DNA of 64,000 nucleotides from Strigamia acuminata (lineage: Eukaryota > Arthropoda > Chilopoda > Geophilomorpha > Linotaeniidae). Location of the stretch: contig OX442314.1 in NCBI GenBank assembly GCA_949358305.1, forward strand, positions 65,605,369 through 65,669,368, written 5' to 3'. This document shows, piece after piece, positions 63,701-64,000 of this stretch. Positions within the stretch are counted from its first letter, which is position 1, and each line of letters starts with the position of its first letter. Made by a program: the position numbers and the translations under genes. Under the pieces are notes generated by a model. That model was given only the letters and a program-made list of their open reading frames with translations. It did no database searches and was not told where the DNA came from.

Positions 63701-64000
63701 CTTGTGGTGTTTGTGCTAAGTCAACTGTGATGAGATCAAAAGTCTATTCTCCCAAATCATTGGTTGGATGTTTCTAAAATTTACATTGGAGCCTTCTACT
63801 AAGGTTTAAACACTATTTCTGAACATTCAGAGACATTGGTCTTGTGGTGTTTGTGCTAAGTCAACTGTGATGAGATCAAAAGTCTATTCTCCCAAATCAT
63901 TGGTTGGATGTTTCTAAAACTTACATTGGAGCCTTCTACTAAGGTTTAAACACTATTTCTGAACATTCAGAGACATTGGACTTGTGGTGTTTGTGCTAAG

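Larger units (their letters stand above)
34259..64000 (+). repeat. 140-bp satellite array, right segment
   Basis: Uninterrupted class B array to the window end. HOR lengths from 34963 on are 1267, 1399, 2099, 1539, 1127, 1679, 1547, 847, 1127, 1267, 847, 1127, 1679, 979, 1959, 1539, 1127, 1679, 979 and 1399 bp. Each equals 147+140n, minus 8 when a deleted monomer is present. The change aaaacttaGatt appears near 39649, 42315, 43993, 45541, 47514, 48781, 50757, 52434, 53413, 58038, 59718, 60696 and 62095, in the monomer just ahead of the last one before a boundary. Private changes include atcaaaTgtc near 34841 and aaggAttaaac near 58207. Confidence 0.97.

Overview
The window is eukaryotic heterochromatin, most probably (peri)centromeric. 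About 49 kb of the 64 kb is one head-to-tail satellite array with a 140-bp monomer, roughly 350 copies. Two LTR retrotransposons with no recognisable gag or pol genes interrupt it. I see no host gene, rRNA gene, tRNA gene or CRISPR array. The organism cannot be named from sequence alone. The 4-bp target duplications and a primer site resembling histidine tRNA suggest an animal, perhaps an arthropod. That is inference with low confidence.

Layout: 1-14660 satellite; 14661-20527 element 1 (5.87 kb, LTRs 772 bp); 20528-25510 satellite; 25511-34258 element 2 (8.75 kb, LTRs 1742 bp); 34259-64000 satellite. Both elements appear to lie on the minus strand, so the right-hand LTR is the 5' LTR. This rests on a primer-binding-site-like sequence just inside the right LTR of each. 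Removing either element with one 4-bp duplicate restores the satellite phase exactly.

The satellite is not a plain 140-mer. A divergent monomer (147 bp, or 138 bp in one class) with a T9 tract recurs every 5 to 16 monomers and punctuates higher-order repeats (HORs). Every spacing I measured equals a boundary monomer (147 or 138) plus n x 140, with or without one 132-bp monomer that lacks 8 bp. Boundary monomers come in two classes: A (starts 1591 to 11906) and B (starts 10927 to the end). A further variant in the last part of the HOR appears only right of about 39.6 kb. The array therefore looks layered, with second-tier duplications of 1.7 to 5 kb.

The two retrotransposons differ in most of their sequence but share a design. 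They share LTR ends with a 7-bp inverted repeat, a split match to the 3' end of tRNA-His, a 19-nt internal motif, and a minus-strand reading frame running from the 5' LTR across the primer site into the interior. Their LTR pairs are nearly identical (one difference seen in element 2, none in element 1), so both insertions are recent. Without visible coding capacity they would need enzymes supplied in trans.
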